Assembly (NCBI GenBank): GCA_945861665.1
Contig: CAMAVS010000007.1
Span: forward strand, 71,277-135,276
DNA from: Chitinophaga pinensis
GTDB taxonomy: Bacteria; Bacteroidota; Bacteroidia; UBA4408
Direction of reading: 5' to 3'
Length of the DNA stretch: 64,000 nucleotides
In this document: one piece after another, positions 9,243 through 17,725 of the stretch
How the letters are laid out: each line of letters starts with the position of its first letter
Position numbering within the stretch: the stretch's first letter is position 1
Program-made: the position numbers and the translations under genes
The notes under the pieces: model-generated
Seen by the model: only the letters and a program-made list of their open reading frames with translations
What the model was told of the DNA's origin: nothing
Databases searched by the model: none

Positions 9243-10034
9243 ATGAATACTATCTTTAACAAGCAACTTTTTGACCCTGCTTTTATTAAACAACAGTCGG
9301 AGAATTTTAATACATCCAAGCCCTACAAGCATATGGTCATTGAGAATTTTCTGCATGAAGATTTTGCAAATACCCTATACGAGCATTTCCCAACAATGGA
9401 TAAACTATCCAAGCATTATCAAGGATTAAATGAAAAAAAATCGGAAGGCTCTGATTTTAATACTTTTCATCCAGCATACAGCGAACTGCGTGCAGCATTA
9501 AACAGCATAGAAGCAAGAAAGTGGTTGGAAGAAATGACAGGTGTTACCGATTTATATTCTACCGATGATAATTTAGGTGCAGGCATTCACCAAGGTACAA
9601 ATGGCAGCTACTTAGATGTTCATATTGATTTTAATATTCACTATGAAAAAAACATTCACCGTAGGTTTAATCTGCTTATCTTTTTAAATAAAAATTGGAA
9701 AGAGGAATACGGGGGGAAAGCAGAAATGTGGAATGATGATGTTTCAAAGTGTATACAAGCATATTTGCCGTCCTTTAACCGCTGTGTGATTTTTGAAACA
9801 AATGAAATATCCTATCATGGGTATTCTAAAATTACAATTCCTGAGAATGAATCACGAAAATCGTTCTATTGCTATTACTATACTGACATACACGACAAAT
9901 CTACCAAATACCATGATACTGTTTTTAAGGCAAGACCCGAAGAAGGAGCCTTTAAAAAAATTAAAACAAATGTGAAGGAAACGTTTAAAAACAATATTAA
10001 AGCCACGTTTAAAAAACTAGGAATAAAAATTTAA
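9243..10034 (+). CDS. 2OG-Fe(II) oxygenase (prolyl 4-hydroxylase-like)
   Basis: A soluble 263-residue protein whose core carries the iron-binding facial triad HxD...H (His127, Asp129 in LDVHIDF; His192 in SYHGYS) and a downstream Arg205 that would hold 2-oxoglutarate. The open frame extends to a TTG at 9189, but the ATG at 9243 is more likely. The target is unknown. Relatives hydroxylate proteins, small molecules or sugars, and similar enzymes are often found near glycan genes. The stop overlaps the start of the methyltransferase gene by one base (TAATG), so the pair is co-translated. Confidence 0.75.
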   Translation: MNTIFNKQLFDPAFIKQQSENFNTSKPYKHMVIENFLHEDFANTLYEHFPTMDKLSKHYQGLNEKKSEGSDFNTFHPAYSELRAALNSIEARKWLEEMTGVTDLYSTDDNLGAGIHQGTNGSYLDVHIDFNIHYEKNIHRRFNLLIFLNKNWKEEYGGKAEMWNDDVSKCIQAYLPSFNRCVIFETNEISYHGYSKITIPENESRKSFYCYYYTDIHDKSTKYHDTVFKARPEEGAFKKIKTNVKETFKNNIKATFKKLGIKI

Positions 10035-10798
10035 TGGCCGACATAAAAAACCATACTGAATACGTTGATTTCCCATGTCATTTTGAACGATTAAAATGGA
10101 TTTACGAAAGTATATTAAACACTCGCGAACAAGTCCTTACAGTAAAAGTATTGGATGTAGGTTGCGGCACTGGAAATGTTACTATCCCTCTTGGTTTAAT
10201 TCCTAATTCAAGCATTTTAGGGATTGATGTACACCAAGGCAATTTAGATATTTCTATTGCCCGAAACCCATTTGAGAATGTATCTTTTCGCTTTCAATAT
10301 TTTCAGGAATGTGATATTAAAGAATTCGATTACATCGTATTAACAGAAGTGCTGGAACATATACCCGGATACAAAGAAATTATTTTTGAACATGCTTCAA
10401 AAAATGCGAATAAAAATTTTGAACTGCAAATAACTATTCCGAACGGTTTTGGCCCATTTGAATTTGGTATGTTGCCCTTGTATTTGATGAGAAAAATGGG
10501 AATGAACAATTTTATTTGGAAAGTAAAACGATTGTTTGGAAAAAAGGAACCCTACTCACAAAACTACGATACCCCTCACGTTAATTTTTTTACCATTCCT
10601 CGATTACGAAGAGAGTTAAAGGCTTATGGGCTAGAAATCACAGAAATTAAAAGCGCATTCATCTTAGCGCCTATATTTGAAACATATTTGCCTTTTATTC
10701 CGCTAAAAACAATTAGCAAAATCGACAACTGTTTTGCTCAACTAATGCCTCACTTTATAGCCAGTGGTTGGTATTTTAAGATAAAATTCATAAAGTAA
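10034..10798 (+). CDS. Class I SAM-dependent methyltransferase
   Basis: Motif I is VLDVGCGTGNV (DVGCGTG at residues 41-47), then the acidic end of strand 2 (LGIDVH) and the motif IV region (YIVLTEVLEHIPG). This is a Rossmann methyltransferase of the Methyltransf_11/23 type. The C-terminal 100 residues carry basic and aromatic segments but no clear membrane anchor. It is coupled to the 2OG oxygenase gene by a one-base overlap. The substrate is unknown. Its last 11 bases overlap the end of the convergent deacetylase gene. Confidence 0.78.
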   Translation: MADIKNHTEYVDFPCHFERLKWIYESILNTREQVLTVKVLDVGCGTGNVTIPLGLIPNSSILGIDVHQGNLDISIARNPFENVSFRFQYFQECDIKEFDYIVLTEVLEHIPGYKEIIFEHASKNANKNFELQITIPNGFGPFEFGMLPLYLMRKMGMNNFIWKVKRLFGKKEPYSQNYDTPHVNFFTIPRLRRELKAYGLEITEIKSAFILAPIFETYLPFIPLKTISKIDNCFAQLMPHFIASGWYFKIKFIK

Positions 10799-11402
10799 TC
10801 GCTTCAAACAAATAACCTTGCTTTGAATAATAATCTAGCACTCGTGGTAAAGTAGATAATAAATTATTTTTTGCCTTTTCACTATCGTGAAACACAATTA
10901 TAGAGCCATTTTTAACATTATTCATTACATTGTTAAGGCATTTTTCAAGAGTTGTATTTTTATCAAAGTCATAACTCAAGATACTCCACAACACTATTTT
11001 ATACTTGTTTTTTAAATACCGGTATTGAGTAAAAGTTAATTTCCCGTAGGGTGGTCTAAACAGGTTACTTTTCGTTAATGAACGGCATCGATTAATTTCT
11101 TCAAAATAATTACCGCTTTTTGTTTTGTATCCGTTTATGTGAGTATATGTGTGATTACCTATTGTGTGCCCTTCTGAAATAATACGTTCAAAAATAATTG
11201 GATATAATTCTATGTTTTTTCCAACACAAAAAAAAGTTGCTTTCGCTTTATACTTTTTTAACTCGTCTAATACAGTATTTGTTGCTTCAGGATGCGGGCC
11301 ATCGTCAAAAGTGAGGTAAATTTTTTTTTTGTTGGAAGGCATGCTCCATATAATTTTCGGAAAAATGAATCTTAGCCAAAAGGGTGTATTTACAAACTGC
11401 AT
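10788..11402 (-). CDS. Polysaccharide deacetylase family protein (NodB fold)
   Basis: The metal-binding motif TFDDGP (residues 31-36) and the second motif HTYTH with GNH before it (His84 and His88) are both present, as is RPPYG (116-120). This is the standard carbohydrate esterase 4 order for an enzyme that removes acetyl groups from GlcNAc-containing polymers. The frame runs up to a TTG at 11435 inside uvrC. The ATG at 11402 gives the N-terminus MQFVNTPFWLRFIFP usual for Bacteroidota relatives. There is a short hydrophobic N-terminal stretch but no clear signal peptide. The gene follows uvrC by 7 bases and is probably cotranscribed with it. Confidence 0.82.
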   Translation of the reverse strand: MQFVNTPFWLRFIFPKIIWSMPSNKKKIYLTFDDGPHPEATNTVLDELKKYKAKATFFCVGKNIELYPIIFERIISEGHTIGNHTYTHINGYKTKSGNYFEEINRCRSLTKSNLFRPPYGKLTFTQYRYLKNKYKIVLWSILSYDFDKNTTLEKCLNNVMNNVKNGSIIVFHDSEKAKNNLLSTLPRVLDYYSKQGYLFEAITL

Positions 11403-11409
11403 TTGAGTC

Positions 11410-13206
11410 CTATTTACTAAAATAATTGAATACAAGTCTAGCTTTTGCCTTTCCTACAACTTCAGTTAACTGCATCACCGTTGCTTCTTTAACCTTTTTT
11501 ACCGACTTAAATGCAAGCAATAATTTTTGTGTAGTAGTGTCACTAACACCTTTAATTTCTGTCAACACCGATTTTATAGTTCCCTTTTCCCTTCTTGATC
11601 GGTGATGCGTTATTCCAAAACGATGTGCTTCATCTCTTATATGTTGCAGTGTTTTTAATGTTTCCCCTGTTTTGTCCAAATACATTGGTAAGAAATCGCC
11701 CGGATAATAAATTTCTTCCAACTTTTTAGCAATACCAATAATTCCAATTTTTCCTCTTAATCCTAATTTTTCTAAACTACTAAGCGCGCTACTAAGCTGT
11801 CCCTTTCCTCCATCAATTACTATAAGTTGAGGGATAGGTTGACTATCATCCAACATTCGTTTGAACCGCCTATAAATTACCTCTTCCATTGAAGCAAAAT
11901 CATTCGGCCCCTCTACTGTTTTAATATTAAAATGGCGGTAATCTTTTTTGCTTGGTTTTACATCCTTAAATACTGCCATAGCTGCTACCGGATAAGCGCC
12001 CTGTATGTTTGAATTATCAAAACATTCAATGTGGCGCGGCTCTTCTTGCAAACGTAAATCTTTCATCATTTGCTGCAAAATACGCTTTGTATGCCTTTCT
12101 GGGTCTATTAAGTCTGCTTGCTTTTGCTTATCTTTTCTAAAATAATCTGCATTTCGTAACGATAATTCCAACAGCTTTTTTTTATCTCCACGTTGCGGAA
12201 CAATTATAGAATAAGGCATTGCCAGGACTATCTCAAAAGGAACTATTACCTCTTTAACATTGTTGTTGTGCCTACTCAATATATCTACTATTGCCAACGA
12301 CAACAACTCCGCGTCTGGTTCATCCAGTTTTTTTTTTAGTTCCATTGTAAATCCTTGTATAATAGTACCGTTTACTACTTTTAAATAATTTACATACCCA
12401 TTATTTTCATCACTTATTATTGAAAACACATCTAGATTATCAATAGTGGAACTAACTATAGTTGACTTACTTTGATATTTTTCAAGCAGCTCAATTTTTT
12501 CCTTTACAACTTGTGCTAATTCAAATTTATATTTGGTAGAATGTTCTAGCATTTGTTGTTTTAAAAGTGCTGTAACCGAAGATAAATTGCCTTTAATAAT
12601 CTCCTTGATGTGTAAAATTGAAGTGTCGTAATCTGCAAGTGATTGCTTGCTTACACAAGGGGCCTTACAATTTCCCAAATGGTATTCTAAGCACAATTTA
12701 AACTTCCCTGCCTCAATGGTTTTCTGCGTTAAATTGTAGTTACAGGTTCGTAATGGATATAGTTTTTTAATCAGCTCCAACAGTGTAATGACTACTTTAA
12801 CTGATGCGTACGGACCAAAATACATAGATCCGTCTTTAATGTATTTACGTGTATAAAACACTCTTGGAAAAAGTTCCTTTTTAATACAAATCCAAGGATA
12901 GGTTTTGTCATCCTTTAGTAAAACATTGTATTTGGGTTGATGTTTTTTTATCAAGCTGTTTTCCAGCAGTAAAGCGTCTGTCTCCGTTTCTACCAATATA
13001 AATTTTATATCGACAATGTTTTTAACCAGTATCGAAGTCTTCCTATTTTCAAATACATCACGGTTAAAATAAGAAGAAACTCTCTTTTTTAAATTTTTTG
13101 CTTTGCCGACATAAATTATTTTGGCTTCTTTGTCAAAGTATTGGTAGATGCCCGGTTTTTCGGGCAATGTTTGTAGTATTTCAGAAAAGGGGTAAGTCAC
13201 ATTCAT
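11410..13206 (-). CDS. uvrC: Excinuclease ABC subunit C
   Basis: UvrC makes the two incisions in nucleotide excision repair. Domains in order are the N-terminal GIY-YIG nuclease (PGIYQYF...IIYVGKAKNLKKRV), a cysteine cluster, the UVR motif near residue 200, the RNase H-like nuclease (IECFDNSNIQG, then IVIDGGKGQLS) and the C-terminal helix-hairpin-helix region (IKGVSDTTTQKLL). The length of 598 residues is normal. The ATG at 13206 is preferred over the TTG at 13218. A near-consensus box TACCTTTA lies at 13219-13226 on this strand. Confidence 0.93.
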   Translation of the reverse strand: MNVTYPFSEILQTLPEKPGIYQYFDKEAKIIYVGKAKNLKKRVSSYFNRDVFENRKTSILVKNIVDIKFILVETETDALLLENSLIKKHQPKYNVLLKDDKTYPWICIKKELFPRVFYTRKYIKDGSMYFGPYASVKVVITLLELIKKLYPLRTCNYNLTQKTIEAGKFKLCLEYHLGNCKAPCVSKQSLADYDTSILHIKEIIKGNLSSVTALLKQQMLEHSTKYKFELAQVVKEKIELLEKYQSKSTIVSSTIDNLDVFSIISDENNGYVNYLKVVNGTIIQGFTMELKKKLDEPDAELLSLAIVDILSRHNNNVKEVIVPFEIVLAMPYSIIVPQRGDKKKLLELSLRNADYFRKDKQKQADLIDPERHTKRILQQMMKDLRLQEEPRHIECFDNSNIQGAYPVAAMAVFKDVKPSKKDYRHFNIKTVEGPNDFASMEEVIYRRFKRMLDDSQPIPQLIVIDGGKGQLSSALSSLEKLGLRGKIGIIGIAKKLEEIYYPGDFLPMYLDKTGETLKTLQHIRDEAHRFGITHHRSRREKGTIKSVLTEIKGVSDTTTQKLLLAFKSVKKVKEATVMQLTEVVGKAKARLVFNYFSK

Positions 13207-13267
13207 AAATAATAACAATAAAGGTAGTCTTATATCGTTTTAACAACAAATTGTAATCCTATAACTT

Positions 13268-13612
13268 ATGAAAAAAATAGTTCCATTTGTGATGCTAATC
13301 TCTACAGTTTTTTTTGCTTGTCATAAAAAAAACATACAATCCGAGCTACCTGCCTGTGTTTCAAAAAAAATTGAGGAATTTAAAAAAACTGCTTGTAAGG
13401 GTTCGGGCAATGTGTGTAGTTATGATTTTCAAGGCGCAAAAGTATATGTATTTGATAATGGAATTTGTATTGCCGATGGGGGAACACAAGTAATAGATGA
13501 AAACTGCAACAACTTTTGTTTATTAGGTGGAATTTCGGGTAATATGAAATGTAAAGGTGTACTTTTTGAAAAAGAAGCCCGCAATAAAAAGGTTGTATGG
13601 AAGGCCGATTAA
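13268..13612 (+). CDS. Cysteine-rich lipoprotein, 114 aa
   Basis: The lipobox VFFAC places the lipidated cysteine at residue 18. The mature part has several spaced cysteines (ACVSKK, TACKG, NVCSY, GICIADGG, ENCNNFC, KCKG). The pattern 'V-Y-V-F...D..C...LGGI-G..KCKG' is faintly like the DUF6970 group of Bacteroidota lipoproteins, but I am not certain. A weak hairpin (13622-13636) follows the stop codon. It is probably a periplasmic or outer-membrane protein of unknown role. Confidence 0.65.
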   Translation: MKKIVPFVMLISTVFFACHKKNIQSELPACVSKKIEEFKKTACKGSGNVCSYDFQGAKVYVFDNGICIADGGTQVIDENCNNFCLLGGISGNMKCKGVLFEKEARNKKVVWKAD

Positions 13613-13676
13613 GCAATAAAATGAGATAGAATCTCAATTATATAAAAGATACGCTTGTTTAATTTTGAAAAACGAC

Positions 13677-13684
13677 TATTTTTG
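13677..13684 (+). promoter_or_regulatory. -7 box TATTTTTG for M43 protease gene
   Basis: Perfect TAnnTTTG match with a TTG 19 bases upstream (13655-13657), and only 4 bases from the ATG at 13689. This is the tightest box-to-start spacing in the window. Confidence 0.65.
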
Positions 13685-13688
13685 TTTT

Positions 13689-14912
13689 ATGAAAAAAATC
13701 CTCCTCTCAATAATTTTAAGCACTTCGTTTTACCTTTCTTGTTTGGCGCAGCTCCAAGTAAAATGTGGAAATTCAAATATTCCAAATAGCAATTTTCGCA
13801 ATAATAATGTTGCAAAAGGAGACATTTTAATTATTGATTCTGTCAAAAATAGTTTTATTCAGAATCCACAAAAATTAGCAGAGGCTACGAATGCTACTTA
13901 TATTATACCAGTCGTATTTCATGTTTTTGCTAACAATGCACAGGCTTTAGTCCCAGTTAACCAATGTCAATCCGGCTTAGATAAAATAAACGAAGATTTT
14001 AATGCTTGGAATGCAGACTTAAACACCATTGACCCGGAGTTTGCCCCATTAGCTTCGTCCTTAAAAATAAATTTTGTGCTTGCACAAAAGGATATAAATG
14101 GAAATCCTACCACTGGGGTAAACTATCATCCAGTTGATTCAGGATTTGGATCATATCAGGTTATGGACAATATTATTACCCAATACGCTTGGGATAATTA
14201 CAAGTATATGAACATTTATATAATGCTTGATCTTTTTGGAGATGGAGTAAATAATAATTCCGGAATAGCATATCCCCCAAATACTTGGAATTCTGACAAT
14301 AAAGTAGATCGGATAGTTTATAATTATTGGTATTTGGGTAACACAGGGTCTTCGATAGCAGATGGGGAGTTTCAGTCGGTACTTACACACGAGTACGGAC
14401 ATTGGCTTGGACTTGGTCATACATTTGGAGGAAATTGCAATGATGCCGATGGCATAGCAGATACCCCACCCAGTGACGTTGCCGGAGGTGGCTGTGGTCC
14501 TAATGCCAATCATTGTGGAGGAAACATAAACGGGGAAAACTATATGGATTACAATGCAAGTTGCTACAAAATGTATACTCAAGGACAGATAACTGCTATG
14601 ATTGCTGCATTACAGCACCCAACCCGTTTCCCTTTGTGGCAGCAAAGTAACCTTATTGCAGCAGGTTTAGGGCAATATGTTGGAATAAAAAAGAATATAG
14701 ATAAGCAGGAAATTAAATGTGTTGTAAACGATAACATTTTATATACGGACGCTGAAAAATTCTTTATTTATGATTTGTTGGGAAATATAGTTGTACAACA
14801 AAGTAGCTGCCATAGTTATTCATTGAGCAGCATTGCTTCAGGAGTATATATTGTATCGCTTGAAAAAGAAGGGCAGCAACAATTTAAAAAAATTACTGTT
14901 TTAAAACAATAG
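13689..14912 (+). CDS. Secreted M43-type zinc metalloprotease with T9SS tail
   Basis: The signal peptide ends near CLAQ (residue 20). The pappalysin-like catalytic motif HEYGHWLGLGH has His234, Glu235, His238 and His244, and the Met-turn follows in ENYMDY (Met286). Between them lie the GNC and CGPNANHC cysteines typical of M43 proteases. A short T9SS sorting domain ends the protein (FIYDLLGNIVVQQ..., then SGVYIVSLEKEGQQQFKKI), without a clear PNP motif. The ORF can be extended to a TTG at 13665, which lies upstream of the promoter box and is therefore unlikely. It is probably an extracellular protease. Confidence 0.85.
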   Translation: MKKILLSIILSTSFYLSCLAQLQVKCGNSNIPNSNFRNNNVAKGDILIIDSVKNSFIQNPQKLAEATNATYIIPVVFHVFANNAQALVPVNQCQSGLDKINEDFNAWNADLNTIDPEFAPLASSLKINFVLAQKDINGNPTTGVNYHPVDSGFGSYQVMDNIITQYAWDNYKYMNIYIMLDLFGDGVNNNSGIAYPPNTWNSDNKVDRIVYNYWYLGNTGSSIADGEFQSVLTHEYGHWLGLGHTFGGNCNDADGIADTPPSDVAGGGCGPNANHCGGNINGENYMDYNASCYKMYTQGQITAMIAALQHPTRFPLWQQSNLIAAGLGQYVGIKKNIDKQEIKCVVNDNILYTDAEKFFIYDLLGNIVVQQSSCHSYSLSSIASGVYIVSLEKEGQQQFKKITVLKQ

Positions 14913-14916
14913 GATT

Positions 14917-15852
14917 TTACCTTGTAGGATTATTCTTGTAATATTTTTCTAATCGTTTTTGAGCCAAATTAATAAAATGACTTTTTTGTTTCTCGCTCAA
15001 TTGCCTGTTAATGATGGATTGCACATTAAGCTGTTTTAAAATAACCAAGGCCTTTTCCTTTTCATTATTATCTAAGTGACTTTTAAACTCATAGTATAAA
15101 TAAAGCAAATTAGTGCTGTATCTCCTTGTTAAAATTTTGCAAGAATTATTTGCAAGAACATAATTTTTTTGTTCAAGATATATTTTTGACAAAAAGTAGT
15201 TCGCCTCTGTACTCAGAACAAAATCATTCGATTGTGAAGCAATTGTTAATTGCTCTATGCCTGTTTTAAAGTTTCCTTTTGGATAAATTAGCAAATAGGG
15301 TTTCAGTATCGGGTATTCATCATCCAAAGTGGTAATATAGTAATTGTACAAACCCGATGTAAGGTAAAAATATTCGTATTCCTTTTCTTTCCCAAACGAC
15401 ATTTTCAAATAATCCACGCAAGAATTAGTATGTGAAACTGCTTTCAAATAATTCTTATTTAGCCCCTCGATTCGAGCTTTATACGAATAAATATTTATAA
15501 AAGTATATATATCTTCATTGGAGAGTTTTTGTTTCCCTTTACTTGTCTTTTGTTGAGCTGAGGATAAATTAAGATAAAAATTTTTCCTGTTTTCAAAATT
15601 ATCTTCGCCACTTATAATAAGCCACCAATAATAATTCACCGAGAGTAAGTAGGATAAAGACTGGTCGGGATATGCCTTTTTTGCCTGTTTTATAAGTGAA
15701 TCAGCTGCTTGAAATTTAAAACAATACAAGGCATTAAAAATAGCATAACTTTTTTGTTTTAATTCAGGAACGTCATTTGTTGTTTCTGAATAACCCTGTA
15801 AGGTAAAAAAGAAGTTAAGAAGAATATAGACGAAGACACTTTTTTTCACCAC
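14917..15852 (-). CDS. Secreted TPR-like helical protein, unknown function
   Basis: A hydrophobic N-terminus (VFVYILLNFFFTLQGYS) acts as a signal peptide. The rest is helical with repeated Ala/Tyr/Leu patterns typical of TPR-like solenoids (FQAADSLIKQAKKAYP, YFLSKIYLEQKNYVLAN, EKALVILKQL). No catalytic motif is seen. The start is one of two adjacent GTG codons (15852 or 15849). It is convergent with the protease gene (4 bases between stops) and divergent from the SprT-like gene. A perfect TACATTTG box lies 41 bases upstream. Confidence 0.65.
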   Translation of the reverse strand: MVKKSVFVYILLNFFFTLQGYSETTNDVPELKQKSYAIFNALYCFKFQAADSLIKQAKKAYPDQSLSYLLSVNYYWWLIISGEDNFENRKNFYLNLSSAQQKTSKGKQKLSNEDIYTFINIYSYKARIEGLNKNYLKAVSHTNSCVDYLKMSFGKEKEYEYFYLTSGLYNYYITTLDDEYPILKPYLLIYPKGNFKTGIEQLTIASQSNDFVLSTEANYFLSKIYLEQKNYVLANNSCKILTRRYSTNLLYLYYEFKSHLDNNEKEKALVILKQLNVQSIINRQLSEKQKSHFINLAQKRLEKYYKNNPTR

Positions 15853-15893
15853 GCAAAATTCGCAATTTTATTTACAAAACAGTATTGTACTAA

Positions 15894-15901
15894 CAAATGT
15901 A
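15894..15901 (-). promoter_or_regulatory. -7 box TACATTTG for TPR-like gene
   Basis: Perfect TAnnTTTG match on the minus strand. It sits 2 bp from the plus-strand box of the divergent sprT-like gene. Confidence 0.5.
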
Positions 15902-15903
15902 TT

Positions 15904-15911
15904 TATCTTTG
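15904..15911 (+). promoter_or_regulatory. -7 box TATCTTTG for sprT-like gene
   Basis: Perfect TAnnTTTG match 5 bases before the ATG at 15917, with a TTG at 15885-15887. A leaderless transcript is predicted. Confidence 0.6.
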
Positions 15912-15916
15912 TACTT

Positions 15917-16546
15917 ATGATTGGAGCAAAAGAACAATACAAGGGGACTTTAGCCCCCTATATCCCTGAAAAGGCACTTGATATAATTGCCGAATGGCTT
16001 ATTTTATACGATTTTAACCTAAAAATTACAGAAAGCCGAAATACGAAATTAGGTGATTATAGAGCCCCAATATATCACAAAAGACACTTTATTACCATTA
16101 ATCACAACCTCAATAAGTTTGCATTTTTAATAACCTTGGTTCACGAAATTGCACATTTAACGACTTGGAATAAACACAAGGATAAGGTTAAACCGCATGG
16201 AATACAATGGAAAGAAGAATATAAAATACTGATGCAGGTGTTTTTCCGTTTCAATATTTTTCCGGAAGATATTGAACTTGTTTTGAAAAAATATATGGAC
16301 AATCCTGCCGCATCAAGCTGTTCAGATAGTCATTTACAATATGCATTGAAGAAATATGATAAACCAAATTCATTCGTGCATTTGGAGCAATTGTCGGAAG
16401 GAGCGTTATTTACATACAATGAAAATAGATTTTTTAAAAAAGGAATTCGCCTTAGAAAACGTTATAAATGCATTGAAACATCTACAAATAGGGCATATTT
16501 ATTTAACCCTTTAACTGAAGTAAAGGAAATACGGCCAAATATTTAA
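15917..16546 (+). CDS. SprT-like domain protein
   Basis: The zinc-peptidase-like motif HEIAH (residues 76-80) is followed by a third metal ligand, His94, in the HGIQWKEEY segment. This is the SprT arrangement (HExxH...H). A C-terminal beta-rich segment (about 140-209) follows, where SprT proteins often have a zinc ribbon. Here only one cysteine is visible in it (KCIETS), so no zinc ribbon is formed. Distant relatives act in DNA-protein crosslink repair, but the role in Bacteroidota is unknown. The gene stands alone on the plus strand. Confidence 0.8.
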   Translation: MIGAKEQYKGTLAPYIPEKALDIIAEWLILYDFNLKITESRNTKLGDYRAPIYHKRHFITINHNLNKFAFLITLVHEIAHLTTWNKHKDKVKPHGIQWKEEYKILMQVFFRFNIFPEDIELVLKKYMDNPAASSCSDSHLQYALKKYDKPNSFVHLEQLSEGALFTYNENRFFKKGIRLRKRYKCIETSTNRAYLFNPLTEVKEIRPNI

Positions 16547-16645
16547 CCAAACTAAAATTGAATTTATTTGCACTAACCCTTTGATAAGTATATCGAGAAT
16601 AAGGACCTTTTAAAAAGTATCTTTATCTCACAATATATATGAACA

Positions 16646-17668
16646 ATGACTACTAGAATTAAAGACGGCATTAATTTTTTATCTAAATTAACCTTGCCGA
16701 GGTTATTGAATGGAGTAGGTGTACTCGGTAGTTATTATTTTTCAAAAATCACTAGAAAACCCATACAATGGGGCATGCCCGTTAGCATTTCAATAGAACC
16801 AACAACTTCTTGTAATTTACGTTGCCCGGAATGTCCTAGCGGTAAAAGAGAATTTACAAGGCCCACAGGGATGCTTGACTCTCATTTTTTTAGAACAACG
16901 ATAGATGCATTGAAAAACGAATTAGTATACTTAATTTTTTATTTTCAAGGTGAGCCGTATTTAAATCCATCTTTTTTAGAAATGGTTTCCTATGCTTCAA
17001 AAAATGGAATTTATACAGCAACATCTACAAATGCCCATTATTTAAATGATGACAATGCACGTAAAACAATTGAAAGCGGCTTAGATAGGCTGATTATTTC
17101 AATTGACGGTACAACACAAGACACCTATAAGCAATACAGGGTAGGCGGTAATTTACAAAAGGTACTTGAAGGGACAAAAAATATTATAGAATGGAAAAAA
17201 AAGTTGAAATCAAATACCCCTCATATTGTATTTCAGTTTTTGGTAGTTGCGCCCAATGAGCATCAAATTAAAGACATTCTACAGCTTGGAAAAAATTTAG
17301 GAGTAGATGAAGTTCGGTTAAAAACAGCACAAGTATATGAATACGAGAATGGTAATCCATTAATTCCCTCCAATAAAAAATATACACGGTATCATAAAAA
17401 CAGAGTAGGGAAATTTGAATTAAAAAATAAGCTACTCAACCACTGTTGGAAACTGTGGCATTCGTGTGTAATAAGCTGGGATGGCTTAGTTGTTCCTTGT
17501 TGTTTTGATAAAGACGCACAACATCGTTTAGGCGACTTAAAAGAAACTCCATTCAAACAAATTTGGAAAGGTAAAGGGTATGATAAATTTCGTGCATCGG
17601 TATTACGCTCCCGCAAAGAAATTGATATCTGTTCAAATTGTTCAGAAGGAAGTGCTATATGGGCATAA
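16646..17668 (+). CDS. Radical SAM/SPASM domain protein
   Basis: The radical SAM cluster motif CNLRCPEC has Cys56, Cys60 and Cys63. A TIM-barrel core follows with YFQGEPYLNP and SIDGTTQDTYKQYR. The C-terminal SPASM region holds more cysteines (NHCWKLWHSC, VVPCC and ICSNC) that would bind auxiliary iron-sulfur clusters. Members modify peptides or other enzymes; no precursor peptide is seen beside it. A five-codon ATG frame (16639) overlaps the start in another phase. A near-match box TATCTTTA is at 16618-16625. Confidence 0.82.
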   Translation: MTTRIKDGINFLSKLTLPRLLNGVGVLGSYYFSKITRKPIQWGMPVSISIEPTTSCNLRCPECPSGKREFTRPTGMLDSHFFRTTIDALKNELVYLIFYFQGEPYLNPSFLEMVSYASKNGIYTATSTNAHYLNDDNARKTIESGLDRLIISIDGTTQDTYKQYRVGGNLQKVLEGTKNIIEWKKKLKSNTPHIVFQFLVVAPNEHQIKDILQLGKNLGVDEVRLKTAQVYEYENGNPLIPSNKKYTRYHKNRVGKFELKNKLLNHCWKLWHSCVISWDGLVVPCCFDKDAQHRLGDLKETPFKQIWKGKGYDKFRASVLRSRKEIDICSNCSEGSAIWA

Positions 17669-17700
17669 TAAATTCATTGCGCGTAACTGCTGCAAAACTA

Positions 17701-17708
17701 TATCTTTG
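17701..17708 (+). promoter_or_regulatory. -7 box TATCTTTG for gldA
   Basis: Perfect TAnnTTTG match with a TTG 21 bases upstream (17677-17679) and 17 bases before the GTG start of gldA. Confidence 0.65.
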
Positions 17709-17725
17709 TAAAATAAATTTTTACT

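Noticed and set aside
11403..11435. TTG-initiated extension of the polysaccharide deacetylase
   Set aside because: The extra residues overlap uvrC and the ATG at 11402 matches the usual N-terminus.
13622..13636. Hairpin TGAGAT-AGA-ATCTCA as a terminator
   Set aside because: The stem is only 6 bp and there is no U-run, so I did not call it a terminator.
14151..14582. 143-codon minus-strand ORF opposite the M43 protease
   Set aside because: It overlaps the protease motif region fully and has no recognisable features.
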